Shown in pieces: positions 24,477 to 33,196 of a DNA stretch of 33,219 bases. The notes under the pieces are model-generated. The model was given only the letters and a program-made list of their open reading frames with translations, did not search any database and was not told where the DNA came from. Within the stretch, counting starts at the first letter, position 1, and each line of letters begins with the position of its first letter. The position numbers and the translations under genes are program-made. The DNA comes from JBBPYC01 sp038200275 (GTDB lineage: Bacteria > Pseudomonadota > Gammaproteobacteria > Burkholderiales > Burkholderiaceae_C): the NCBI GenBank assembly GCA_038200275.1, contig JBBPYC010000068.1, positions 1 to 33,219 of the forward strand, read 5' to 3'.

Positions 24477-24480
<4 letters not shown>
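23392..24480 (+). CDS. glpT: Glycerol ABC transporter ATPase GlpT
   Basis: A 362-residue MalK-type ATPase paired with GlpS (not the unrelated GlpT antiporter of Escherichia coli). Walker A GPSGCGKT (41-48), Q-loop VFQFPVIYD, Walker B VLFDEPLTVID and an intact H-loop VTHDQVEAL (His 198) are present. The signature motif is lost: the position of LSGGQ reads LAADA (139-143, in GLAADAKQKISLGRGL). The regulatory domain at the C-terminus carries the MalK-like KLGVRPEYVEL. ATG at 23392 with GGAG 10 bases upstream; a GTG at 23368 would add 8 residues and overlap glpS. It ends in an ATGA overlap with glpP. Confidence 0.88.
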
Positions 24481-25363
<883 letters not shown>

Positions 25364-25367
<4 letters not shown>

Positions 25368-26281
25368 GCAGCACGCTGGTGCCTGGCACGGCGGTGCCGT
25401 CCGGCGTGGCAGCCACCCACGTGGCCGATACGCCGTTGCTGCCCACCGCGCGCAATGACGGCGCCGCCTCCCGGCGTTTCCTGCCGCAGGGTCGCACGTG
25501 GTTCCTGCTCGCGTATTTCGTCTTCGCACTGTTGCCCATCTACTGGATGATCAACATGAGCTTCAAGACGAACGGCGAGATTCTGACGAGCTTCACGTTG
25601 CTGCCGCAGCACTTCACATGGGACAACTACAAGACGATCTTCACCGATCCGTCCTGGTATTCGGGCTACATCAACTCGATGATCTATGTGGCGATCAACA
25701 CCGTGATTTCGGTGTCGGTCGCGCTGCCGGCGGCGTATGCGTTTTCGCGGTACCAATTCCTCGGCGACAAGCATGTGTTCTTCTGGCTGCTGACGAATCG
25801 GATGACACCGCCGGCGGTGTTTTTGCTGCCGTTCTTCCAGCTCTACAGCACGCTCGGCATGATGGACACGCACCTTGCGGTGGCGCTCGCGCATCTGCTG
25901 TTCAACGTGCCGCTGGCGGTGTGGATTCTCGAAGGATTCATGAGCGGTATTCCGCGAGAGATCGACGAGACGGCGTACATCGATGGTTATTCGTTCCCGC
26001 GCTTTTTCCTGCGGATCTTCTTGCCGTTGATCAAGGCCGGGGTGGGCGTGGCGGCTTTCTTCTGCTTCATGTTCAGCTGGGTCGAGTTGTTGCTGGCGCG
26101 CACGTTGACCAGCATCGATGCGAAGCCGATCGTGGCCACGATGACGCGCACGGTCAGCGCATCGGGCATGGACTGGGCGACGCTGGCGGCGGCGGGTGTG
26201 CTGACGATCGTGCCGGGTGCGATCGTGATCTGGTTCGTGCGGCACTACATCGCCAAGGGCTTTGCGATGGGCAGAGTGTGA
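25364..26281 (+). CDS. glpQ: Glycerol ABC transporter permease GlpQ
   Basis: A 305-residue permease of the MalG/UgpE type, second half of the transmembrane channel. After a variable 40-residue N-terminus it has helix WFLLAYFVFALLPIYWMINM, the segment SFKTNGEILTSF, and the EAA loop EIDETAYIDGYSFPRFFLRI with FLPL. It lies between GlpP (ATGA overlap) and a 207-base spacer before glpU that carries an intergenic repeat. It is not the glycerophosphodiester phosphodiesterase that bears the same gene name in other bacteria. Confidence 0.92.
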
Positions 26282-26285
26282 CTCG

Positions 26286-26367
26286 CCCCCAGGGTTCGCT
26301 TCGCTCTCGCCTACCCCCTACGGGGGGCGGCGCCTACGGCCTGGCGCAGCCAGCTCCGTGGCCCCTG
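26286..26367. repeat. Intergenic element, copy A (glpQ-glpU gap)
   Basis: The element has the order CCCCCAGGGTTCGC, then a CCCCC-TAC-GGGGG hairpin, then GGCGCCTACGGCCTGGCG and CAGCTCCGTGGCCCCTG. Copy B downstream of glpV (28662-28752) has the same blocks in the same order. Copy A lacks the right arm of the terminal hairpin seen in copy B, so it may be unable to stop transcription into glpU and glpV. A short GCTA..ATAGC palindrome (26462-26478) follows just before the glpU ribosome-binding site. Confidence 0.55.
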
Positions 26368-26488
26368 TTGGAAGGAGCAAGGCGGCGTTGCTTTCGGCGC
26401 GCTGCTTACCGAAAGTTTTTAGCGAAATCGGCTGGGGACGCCGGTACATCAAGCCTCGCCAGCTACTTTTTCAATAGCGAGGTCGCTG

Positions 26489-26797
26489 ATGTTTAACTGG
26501 ATGGCCTGGACGTTGCCGGTGGCGGTGTTTTTCATCAGCATTGCAGTGATGTTGGTCGGCATGACGGTATGGGAATTGAAGTCGCCCACCACGCTGCGCA
26601 AAGGCTGGCTGCCGATGATGACCACGCGCGGGGATCGACTGTTCATCGGGCTGGTGGCAGCGGCTTGGTTGAACCTGGCGTTCGTCGGCATGAGCGGGCA
26701 CTTCGCCGACTGGTTGAAACTGGATGCGGACCCGTCGATCTGGATCAGCTTCGTCGCTTCGATGTTGTTGCTCGTGCTGATTTTGGGCAAGGGCTGA
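26489..26797 (+). CDS. glpU: Small membrane component of the glycerol ABC transporter, GlpU (DUF2160)
   Basis: A 102-residue membrane protein with three predicted helices (MAWTLPVAVFFISIAVMLVG, FIGLVAAAWLNLAFVGM, WISFVASMLLLVLILG) and a conserved WELKSPTTLRKGWLPMMTTR loop with GDRLF after it. It belongs to the DUF2160-type small proteins found between the permeases and the binding protein in glycerol importer operons. Its molecular task is unknown; a role in assembly or in coupling to the binding protein is plausible. GAGG sits 6 bases before the ATG. Position and size match GlpU. Confidence 0.88.
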   Translation: MFNWMAWTLPVAVFFISIAVMLVGMTVWELKSPTTLRKGWLPMMTTRGDRLFIGLVAAAWLNLAFVGMSGHFADWLKLDADPSIWISFVASMLLLVLILGKG

Positions 26798-26925
26798 AGC
26801 GCAAGGCGCTGAACAGCGTAACAACGTTTTTTCGTGCGGATGGCGGCTCGCTCCTCCCCGGGCTGACCCATCCAGATTGTGTGAGTGGGAGAGAGTGTCA
26901 GATCAATCCACAGGAGACTGAAAAA

Positions 26926-28656
26926 ATGAAGTTCAAGACCACGTTGCTGGCCGTTGCGGCGGCCTGCGCCGTCACCGGCCATGCATGGGCCGATGAAGCG
27001 GCGGCAAAGAAATGGATCGACAGCGAATTCCAGCCGTCGACTCTAAGCAAAGACCAGCAGATGACCGAGATGAAATGGTTCATCGACGCGGCCAAAAAGC
27101 TCAAGGACAAGGGCGTCAACGAAATCTCGGTGGTGTCGGAAACCATCACCACGCACGAGTACGAATCCAAGACGCTTGCCAAAGCGTTCACTGAGATCAC
27201 CGGCATCACGGTGCGCCACGACCTGATCCAGGAAGGCGACGTGGTTGAAAAACTGCAGACGTCGATGCAGTCGGGCAAGTCGATCTACGACGGCTGGATC
27301 AGCGATAGCGACCTGATCGGTACCCATTACCGCTACGGCAAGATCATGAACCTGACCGACTACATGGCCGGCAAGGGCAAGGAGTGGACCAATCCGGGCC
27401 TGGACATCAAGGACTTCATCGGCACCAGCTTCACGACCGCTCCAGACGGCAAGATGTACCAGTTGCCGGATCAGCAGTTTGCGAACCTCTACTGGTTCCG
27501 CGCCGACCTGTTCGCGCGCGACGACCTGAAGCAGAAGTTCAAGGAAAAGTACGGCTACGACCTGGGCGTGCCGGTCAATTGGAGCGCGTACGAGGACATC
27601 GCCAAGTTCTTCAGTGAAGACGTAAAGACCATTGACGGCAAGCCGATCTATGGCCACATGGACTACGGCAAGAAAGACCCATCACTCGGCTGGCGCTTCA
27701 CCGATGCGTGGCTGTCGATGGCGGGCACGGCGGACAAAGGCATTCCGAACGGTTTGCCGGTGGACGAATGGGGCATCCGCGTGGCGGACGACAAGTGCAC
27801 GCCGGTGGGTGCCAGCGTGTCGCGTGGCGGTGCAACAAACTCGCCAGCGGCCGTCTATGCGCTGACCAAGTACATCGACTGGATGAAAGCCTACGCGCCC
27901 AAAGAAGCGATGGGCATGACGTTCGGCGAATCCGGTCCGGTGCCCGCGCAAGGCCAGATCGCGCAGCAGATCTTTTGGTACACCGCGTTCACCGCCGACA
28001 TGACCAAGGCCGGCCTGCCGGTGGTGAATGCCGACGGCACGCCGAAGTGGCGTATGGCGCCCGGCCCGCACGGCCCATACTGGAAAGAGGGCATGCAAAA
28101 CGGCTATCAGGACGTGGGTTCGTGGACATTCTTTTCCGCGCACGATGCGGACAAGACGGCGGCTGCCTGGCTCTACGCGCAGTTCATCACCGCCAAGACC
28201 ACGTCGCTGAAAAAGACCATCGTCGGCCTGACGCCGATTCGCGAGTCCGACATCCAGAGCCAGGCGATGACCGACATGGCGCCGAAGCTCGGCGGGCTGG
28301 TCGAGTTCTACCGCAGTCCGGCGCGCGTGGCGTGGACGCCGACCGGCAACAACGTGCCTGACTACCCGAAGCTCGCGCAGCTTTGGTGGAAGAACGTGGC
28401 GGTGGCGGTGACGGGTGAGAAAACGCCGCAGGCCGCGATGGACAACCTGGCCGAGGAAATGGACCAGGTCATGGCGCGGCTCGAACGCGCCGGCATGGAG
28501 CATTGCCCACCGAAGTTGAACAAGAAGGAAGACCCGCAGAAGTGGCTCAAGATGGACGGCGCACCGTGGGCCAAGCTCGACAATGAGAAGCCGAAGGGCG
28601 AGACGATCGCATACGACACGCTGCTGTCGGCCTGGAAAGCCGGAAAGGTGAAGTAA
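26926..28656 (+). CDS. glpV: Glycerol ABC transporter periplasmic binding protein GlpV
   Basis: A 576-residue extracytoplasmic binding protein (SBP family 1), expected to deliver glycerol to GlpPQ. The signal peptide MKFKTTLLAVAAACAVTGHA is cut before WADEAAAKKW or after HAWA. Characteristic stretches are VVSETITTHEYESKTLAKAF, WISDSDLIGTHYRYGKI, and GGATNSPAAVYALTKYIDWM. It is longer than typical family 1 proteins (about 420), as is usual for this glycerol-specific branch. AGGAG lies 9 bases upstream of the ATG, giving a strong start. The 128-base gap after glpU has only a small AGCGC-AAG-GCGCT hairpin (26798-26810) and no confident promoter, so it is probably part of the same operon. Confidence 0.9.
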   Translation: MKFKTTLLAVAAACAVTGHAWADEAAAKKWIDSEFQPSTLSKDQQMTEMKWFIDAAKKLKDKGVNEISVVSETITTHEYESKTLAKAFTEITGITVRHDLIQEGDVVEKLQTSMQSGKSIYDGWISDSDLIGTHYRYGKIMNLTDYMAGKGKEWTNPGLDIKDFIGTSFTTAPDGKMYQLPDQQFANLYWFRADLFARDDLKQKFKEKYGYDLGVPVNWSAYEDIAKFFSEDVKTIDGKPIYGHMDYGKKDPSLGWRFTDAWLSMAGTADKGIPNGLPVDEWGIRVADDKCTPVGASVSRGGATNSPAAVYALTKYIDWMKAYAPKEAMGMTFGESGPVPAQGQIAQQIFWYTAFTADMTKAGLPVVNADGTPKWRMAPGPHGPYWKEGMQNGYQDVGSWTFFSAHDADKTAAAWLYAQFITAKTTSLKKTIVGLTPIRESDIQSQAMTDMAPKLGGLVEFYRSPARVAWTPTGNNVPDYPKLAQLWWKNVAVAVTGEKTPQAAMDNLAEEMDQVMARLERAGMEHCPPKLNKKEDPQKWLKMDGAPWAKLDNEKPKGETIAYDTLLSAWKAGKVK

Positions 28657-28661
28657 CTCTT

Positions 28662-28777
28662 CCCCCAGGCTTCGCACCCGTTGGTCGGATTTCGCGTTCC
28701 CCCTCATCGGGGGGGCGCCTGCGGCCGGGCGGAGCCAGCTCCGCGGCCCCTGCTTGAGGAAGGCAGGGGCCGAATTT
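28662..28777 (+). terminator. Intergenic element copy B with strong terminal hairpin after glpV
   Basis: The blocks of copy A recur here (CCCCCAGGCTTCGC, CCCCC-TCAT-CGGGGGG, GGCGCCTGCGGCCGGGCG, CAGCTCCGCGGCCCCTG). The last block continues into a 10-bp perfect stem, CGGCCCCTGC (28744-28753) with GCAGGGGCCG (28763-28772), followed by AATTT. It can act as a terminator or an attenuator between glpV and glpD and would lower glpD read-through. Confidence 0.5.
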
Positions 28778-28871
28778 GCGCCTTGATCGTTCAACTTGTC
28801 CAGGTGGCCGGCGCGGCGCTTGCTATTGATCATTTCCACTTTTACTGAGGCTCGCGCCGCTGCTTTGCTCG

Positions 28872-30473
28872 ATGACTGATCCCCTGCCGACCCGGCGTGA
28901 TGAACTGATTGAGCGGCTCGCTGAGCCGAAGGTGTGGGACCTGGCCATTATTGGAGGCGGCGCGACCGGGCTGGGTGTGGCGCTGGATGCGGCCGCGCGC
29001 GGGTTTTCGGTTTTGCTGGCTGAGTCGCATGATTTCGCGAAGGGCACTTCATCGCGCGCGACCAAGCTGGTGCATGGCGGCGTGCGCTATCTCGCACAGG
29101 GCAACGTCGCGCTGGTGCGCGAGGCACTGCGCGAACGCACGACTTTGCTGGCGAACGCGCCGCACATTGCACAGCCACTGCCGTTCGTGATGCCGTCTTA
29201 CCACTGGTGGCAGACGCCGTTTTACGGCGCGGGCCTGAAGCTGTACGACGCGCTGGCCGGCAAGGCGGGCCTTGGCCATACCGAATTTTTGAACCGACGT
29301 GAAACGCTTGCGCTGCTGCCCGGCATTGCGCCCGATGGGCTGGCCGGTGGCGTCAAATACTGGGACGGTCAGTTCGATGACGCACGGCTTGCGTTGGCAC
29401 TTGCGCGCACCGCTGCTGCACGCGGTGCGCTGCTACTCAACTACTGCGCGGTCACTGACCTGATTCACGAGAACGGCCGCATCGCCGGCTTTCAATGCAA
29501 GGATCAAGAAACCGGCACCGTCTATCCGGTGCGTGCGCGCTGCGTCGTGAACGCAGCCGGCGTCTGGGTCGACCAGTTCCGCCAGCAGGACGGCGCCGCG
29601 ATCGGCCGCGCGGCAAAGCCGATGGTCGCGCCCAGCCAGGGCGTGCACATCGTGGTCGAGCGTGATTTTCTGCCGACCGACCACGCGCTGTTGATTCCGA
29701 AGACGACCGACGGCCGCGTGTTGTTCGCGGTGCCGTGGCTCGGCAAGATCATTCTCGGCACGACCGACACGCCGCGGCCGGACCTGATCTATGAGCCGGA
29801 ACCGTTCGAATCGGAAGTCGACTTCATCCTGAACGAATCGGCGCGCCATCTGATCCGCGCACCCGCCCGGGCCGATGTGAAGAGCGTGTGGGTTGGCCTG
29901 CGCCCGCTCGTGCGGCCGCCGGATGACAACGGCGAGCACACCAAGAAGCTGAGCCGCGAACACACTGTGCTATCGAGCCCAAGCGGGCTTGTGACGGTCA
30001 CCGGCGGCAAGTGGACGACCTATCGTGCGATGGCCGAAGACGTGCTTGACGAATGCTTTGCGACCGGCAGGCTGGCGGCTGCGCCGGGGGGTGTGACTTT
30101 GCGGCTGCCATTGGTTGGAGCCGACATTGGGAACGGCGAAACGCTGCAGCCACTCAGCGCGCCTCAAGGCCTGCATTCCTACGGTTCGGAGGGCGCAGCG
30201 GTCGCTGCAATGCCAGGTGCAGACGAAGCGCTTGCGCCGGGATTCACCGCCGCGATGGTGCGTTTTGCAGCACGGCATGAATATGCACGCACCGTTGAAG
30301 ACGTGCTCGCCCGCCGCTCGCGCCTGTTGTTTCTGGATGCCGCGCTGGCTGCTTCGGTCGCGCCACGCGTCGCGGCGCTGCTGGAGGAGGAGATCGATCG
30401 GCCGGGTGAGCTGGAGGCGTTCGAGACGCTGGCTCGGCACTATCAGCACCTGCCAGAGGGCGCGCACTCTTGA
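28872..30473 (+). CDS. glpD: Aerobic glycerol-3-phosphate dehydrogenase GlpD
   Basis: A 533-residue membrane-associated flavoprotein that oxidises glycerol 3-phosphate to dihydroxyacetone phosphate and passes electrons to quinone. The FAD-binding motif GGGATG is at residues 28-33 (DLAIIGGGATGLGVALDAAA), followed by the family signature GTSSRATKLVHGGVRYL. Further marks are VVNAAGVWVDQ, PSQGVHIVV, FAVPWLGKIILGTTDT, and GLVTVTGGKWTTYRAMAED. It is about 30 residues longer than the Escherichia coli enzyme, mostly in the C-terminal domain. The ATG at 28872 has no clear ribosome-binding site, but gives the expected N-terminus. It ends the glycerol gene set, 215 bases after glpV. Confidence 0.95.
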   Translation: MTDPLPTRRDELIERLAEPKVWDLAIIGGGATGLGVALDAAARGFSVLLAESHDFAKGTSSRATKLVHGGVRYLAQGNVALVREALRERTTLLANAPHIAQPLPFVMPSYHWWQTPFYGAGLKLYDALAGKAGLGHTEFLNRRETLALLPGIAPDGLAGGVKYWDGQFDDARLALALARTAAARGALLLNYCAVTDLIHENGRIAGFQCKDQETGTVYPVRARCVVNAAGVWVDQFRQQDGAAIGRAAKPMVAPSQGVHIVVERDFLPTDHALLIPKTTDGRVLFAVPWLGKIILGTTDTPRPDLIYEPEPFESEVDFILNESARHLIRAPARADVKSVWVGLRPLVRPPDDNGEHTKKLSREHTVLSSPSGLVTVTGGKWTTYRAMAEDVLDECFATGRLAAAPGGVTLRLPLVGADIGNGETLQPLSAPQGLHSYGSEGAAVAAMPGADEALAPGFTAAMVRFAARHEYARTVEDVLARRSRLLFLDAALAASVAPRVAALLEEEIDRPGELEAFETLARHYQHLPEGAHS

Positions 30474-30748
30474 CTGCACGGTGGCGAGTTGACGCCCTGG
30501 CGCTCCCGCAACGGGCTGCAGCACAAGGTACGACGTTTGTTGCAAACCGCAGGAAATCGATCGAAGAGTTCGCAACTCAAATGGATCGGCTTCATCGGCA
30601 ATTGAGAATGCTTCCCATTGGCCTTGCGCAATGGGTCGATCGACTGAGTGTGGCTGCCCGGCTTGGCAATCATTGACCGTATGCGGGGCTTGTCGAGAGA
30701 ACGCAGTTTGCTTTCGGAGGGCCCCGCGACCACGCGGTAGAGGAACTG
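30474..30748. other. Spacer between glpD and the cyoC remnant
   Basis: No recognisable gene. An open frame continues from inside the glpD end to a stop at 30674 in the same frame as the cyoC remnant, but its translation does not resemble CyoB or any family I know. After 30677 the cyoC frame is open (LVERTQFAFGGPRDHAVEEL) without an ATG or GTG. Confidence 0.5.
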
Positions 30749-31291
30749 TTGTTCGGTTGCTGGGCCTTCTTGATGAGCGACGCCATCCTGTTCAGGCTGC
30801 TGTTTGCGACTTACATGGCGATGGTCGGCTCCACTGCGAATGGGCCGGGACCGAAAAATCTGTTCGAGCTGAACATCGCGTGTGTCCAGACCTTGTTGCT
30901 GTTGGCCAGCAGCTTCACCTTCGAGATGGCGTCGCTTGCGCTCAAGCACCGCCATGATCGCAACCAGTTGCTCGGCTGGCTCGGCGTGACGTTGGTGCTG
31001 ACAATCGTGTTTCTCGGCTTCGAGCTGCATGACTTGGGTGGGATGGCCGACCAGGGCGGCGTGCCAAGCCGTAGCGGCTTTCTGTCGGCATTTTCTGCGC
31101 TGGTGCCGCTGTATGGGGCGCATGTGGCCGCAGGCAGCCTTTTCCTGATTGCGATTGCGATGTAGATCTGGCGTTTCGGGCTGGACCAGGATGTGAAGCT
31201 GCGAATACTGAGGCTTGAGTTGTTATGGCACTTCCTCAACGTCGTCTGGGTCGGAGTCGTCCCGATCGTCTACTTGGCGGGGCGCACATGA
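30749..31291 (+). pseudogene. cyoC: Cytochrome bo quinol oxidase subunit III CyoC, broken
   Basis: The translation matches CyoC along its length: FGCWAFLMSDAILFRLLFAT, then FELNIACVQTLLLLASSFTF, the segment PSRSGFLSAFSALVPLYGAH, and VAAGSLFLIAIAM. There a TAG stop (31163-31165) interrupts the frame, yet the same frame goes on with IWRFGLDQDVKLRILRLELL and WHFLNVVWVGVVPIVYLAG, which is the last CyoC helix. The stop stands where the family has Gln or Val, so CAG to TAG is a likely change. The 5' end is also damaged: the only in-frame start candidate near the first helix is the TTG at 30749, and no upstream start exists back to a stop at 30674. The true end is TGA at 31289-31291, overlapping the cyoD start. 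cyoA and cyoB are absent from the window. Confidence 0.82.
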
Positions 31292-31652
31292 GGGCAGCGG
31301 GGGGCGGAGCGGCAGGAGCGCCCGGACGCGTAGCAGCAAAAAACGACGGCACGAGTTTCACTCTTACTGCTGGCGCTTCGGCATCGCGTTTGCGCTCACC
31401 GTTGCGCCCTTCGAACCCGTGCATCGGTGCGCACCGTCACACCGGGCGTTGCTCAGCGCAATCGGCGTCTTTTCGTTCGTGCAGATCGTTGTGCAATTCC
31501 GCTTTTTTCTGCACATCTACTTCTCCAGACAGAAGCGCGAGGACTTGCAGGTGATCCTGTTTTCCACGCTGTTGCTGCTCATCATGGCTGAAGGGACCAT
31601 CTGGATGATGGCGAGGCTGGCTGCACACATGGGATTGCATGACGGCACCTGA
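31288..31652 (+). pseudogene. cyoD: Cytochrome bo quinol oxidase subunit IV CyoD, frameshifted
   Basis: An ATG overlapping the cyoC stop begins a frame (MRAAGGGAAGAPGRVAAKND) that runs into sequence unlike CyoD, while the CyoD-like part continues in another frame from about 31350. That part reads SYCWRFGIAFALTVAPF, then FVQIVVQFRFFLHIYFS, then LFSTLLLLIMAEGTIWMMARL, aligning without gaps to three helices of CyoD. A single insertion or deletion in the Ala/Gly-rich region 31300-31360 explains it. Without correction the protein cannot be made, so the gene is probably dead along with cyoC. Confidence 0.75.
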
Positions 31653-31683
31653 TACTGGAATCCCTTTCATCCTTGGTCGATCT

Positions 31684-31693
31684 GTGCCATAAT
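31684..31693 (+). promoter_or_regulatory. Extended -10 promoter for the rplN operon
   Basis: TG (31685-31686), one base, then CATAAT (31688-31693), matching an extended -10 element followed by AAAAGG. No good -35 hexamer is seen at the right spacing. It would start transcripts about 205-210 bases upstream of rplN, giving a long leader. The spacing to the ribosomal genes and the lack of any other promoter-like site make it the best candidate. Confidence 0.5.
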
Positions 31694-31848
31694 AAAAGGC
31701 TTCGCGCCAAATCGGGCGTCGAAGCGCAGAACGAATTTCATCCCAATCGCCAAAGCATGGGGTTTAGGTTCTCAACCGGTGTCAAGCCGGTGGAAGAAGA
31801 ATCGAGCCTCGCGCAGGAACGACGGGTCCAAGACTGACTGGGCATTTC

Positions 31849-31872
31849 CCATTTCTCGATGTCGAGAAATGG
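31849..31872 (+). promoter_or_regulatory. Perfect 11-bp hairpin in the rplN leader
   Basis: CCATTTCTCGA (31849-31859) and TCGAGAAATGG (31862-31872) are exact complements with two bases between them, 36 bases upstream of the rplN start. No T-run follows, so it is not an intrinsic terminator; it may be a leader RNA structure, for instance a regulatory or processing site. A smaller ACCGG..CCGGT stem lies near 31780. Confidence 0.5.
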
Positions 31873-31908
31873 TCAAAGTGTTTCAGTCAAGTTGGGAACA
31901 TACGAATC

Positions 31909-32277
31909 ATGATCCAGACTGAATCCCGGCTTGACGTGGCCGACAACACGGGCGCGAAGTCCGTGCTGTGCATCAAAGTGCTTGGTGGCTCGCGGCGTCG
32001 CTACGCCAGCGTGGGCGACGTGATCAAGGTCAGCATTAAAGAAGCTGCACCGCGTGGCCGCGTCAAAAAAGGTGAGATCTATAGCGCCGTCGTGGTGCGT
32101 ACCGCCAAAGGCATCCGTCGCAGCGACGGTTCGCTGGTCCGGTTTGACGGCAATGCAGCCGTGCTGTTGAACAGCAAGCTGGAGCCGATTGGCACCCGCA
32201 TCTTCGGCCCGGTTACGCGCGAATTGCGCACCGAGCGCTTCATGAAAATCGTGTCGCTCGCCCCCGAAGTTCTTTAA
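31909..32277 (+). CDS. rplN: 50S ribosomal protein L14
   Basis: A 122-residue ribosomal protein uL14, binding 23S rRNA at the interface with the small subunit. The sequence starts MIQTESRLDVADNTGAKSVL and contains KVLGGSRRRYASVGDVIKVS and RSDGSLVRFDGNAAVLLN, all hallmark stretches. The length is the family standard. It opens the spc-type operon (rplN-rplX-rplE-rpsN). The S10-operon genes that precede it in many bacteria are not present upstream; cyo remnants are there instead, so the ribosomal cluster is split at this point and rplN has its own promoter region. Confidence 0.98.
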   Translation: MIQTESRLDVADNTGAKSVLCIKVLGGSRRRYASVGDVIKVSIKEAAPRGRVKKGEIYSAVVVRTAKGIRRSDGSLVRFDGNAAVLLNSKLEPIGTRIFGPVTRELRTERFMKIVSLAPEVL

Positions 32278-32301
32278 ATCCAAGCAAAAGATTCAAGCAC
32301 C

Positions 32302-32622
32302 ATGAACAAGATTCGCAAGGGCGACGAAGTCATCGTGATCGCAGGACGCGACAAAGGCAAGCGTGGCAAGGTCGCGCTCCGCAGAGACGACGCCTATCTG
32401 CTGGTCGATGGCATCAATATCGTGAAGAAGCACACCAAGCCGAATCCGATGAAAAACGTCACGGGTGGCATTGTGGAGAAATCGATGCCGATTCATCAGT
32501 CGAACATCGCGATCTACAACTCGGCTACGGGCAAGGCGGACCGTGTCGGCATTCAGCAGGACGCCGATGGCAAGCGGTTCCGCGTCTTCAAGTCCAGTGG
32601 CGAAGCCATCAAGTTGGCTTGA
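32302..32622 (+). CDS. rplX: 50S ribosomal protein L24
   Basis: A 106-residue ribosomal protein uL24, an early 23S rRNA-binding assembly initiator. The KOW motif is evident in GDEVIVIAGRDKGKRGKV near the N-terminus, followed by VDGINIVKKHTKPNP and GGIVEKSMPIHQSNIAIYN. The length is normal. It lies 24 bases after rplN and 25 bases before rplE on the same transcript. Confidence 0.98.
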   Translation: MNKIRKGDEVIVIAGRDKGKRGKVALRRDDAYLLVDGINIVKKHTKPNPMKNVTGGIVEKSMPIHQSNIAIYNSATGKADRVGIQQDADGKRFRVFKSSGEAIKLA

Positions 32623-32647
32623 ACAGCTAAGAAATCGGATATTCAAC

Positions 32648-33187
32648 ATGGCACGTCTGCAGCAGCAATTCCGCGAGAAAATCGCGCCCCAGCTGATTGA
32701 AAAGTTTGGCTACAAGTCGCCGATGCAAGTTCCGCGGCTGACCAAGATCACTCTGAATATGGGTGTCAGCGAAGCGGTCTCGGACAAAAAGGTGATGGAC
32801 AACGCTGTCGCCGATCTCACCAAGATCGCGGGCCAAAAGCCGGTTGTCACCAAGGCCAAGCGCCCAATCGCGGGCTTCAAGATTCGTGAAGGCCAGCCCA
32901 TCGGCTGCATGGTCACCTTGCGTGGCGTGCGCATGTACGAGTTTCTGGATCGGTTTGTGACCGTGGCGTTACCACGTGTGCGTGACTTCCGTGGGATTTC
33001 TGGGCGTGCATTCGATGGTCGTGGCAACTACAACATCGGTGTCAAGGAGCAGATCATTTTTCCGGAAATCGAGTACGACAAGGTTGACGCATTGCGTGGG
33101 ATGAACATCAGCATCACCACGACGGCCAAGACCGACGACGAGTGCAAGGCGTTGCTTGCGGCGTTCCGTTTTCCGTTCAAGAACTAA
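32648..33187 (+). CDS. rplE: 50S ribosomal protein L5
   Basis: A 179-residue ribosomal protein uL5, binding 5S rRNA in the central protuberance. The start MARLQQQFREKIAPQLIEKF, then VPRLTKITLNMGVSEAVSDK, PVVTKAKRPIAGFKIREGQP, and the C-terminal FPEIEYDKVDALRGMNISIT are typical. The frame is open much further upstream through rplX, but the ATG at 32648 gives the family length. In Escherichia coli the start region of this gene is where S8 represses the spc operon; I did not identify an equivalent site. Confidence 0.98.
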   Translation: MARLQQQFREKIAPQLIEKFGYKSPMQVPRLTKITLNMGVSEAVSDKKVMDNAVADLTKIAGQKPVVTKAKRPIAGFKIREGQPIGCMVTLRGVRMYEFLDRFVTVALPRVRDFRGISGRAFDGRGNYNIGVKEQIIFPEIEYDKVDALRGMNISITTTAKTDDECKALLAAFRFPFKN

Positions 33188-33196
33188 AGGTCGGCA

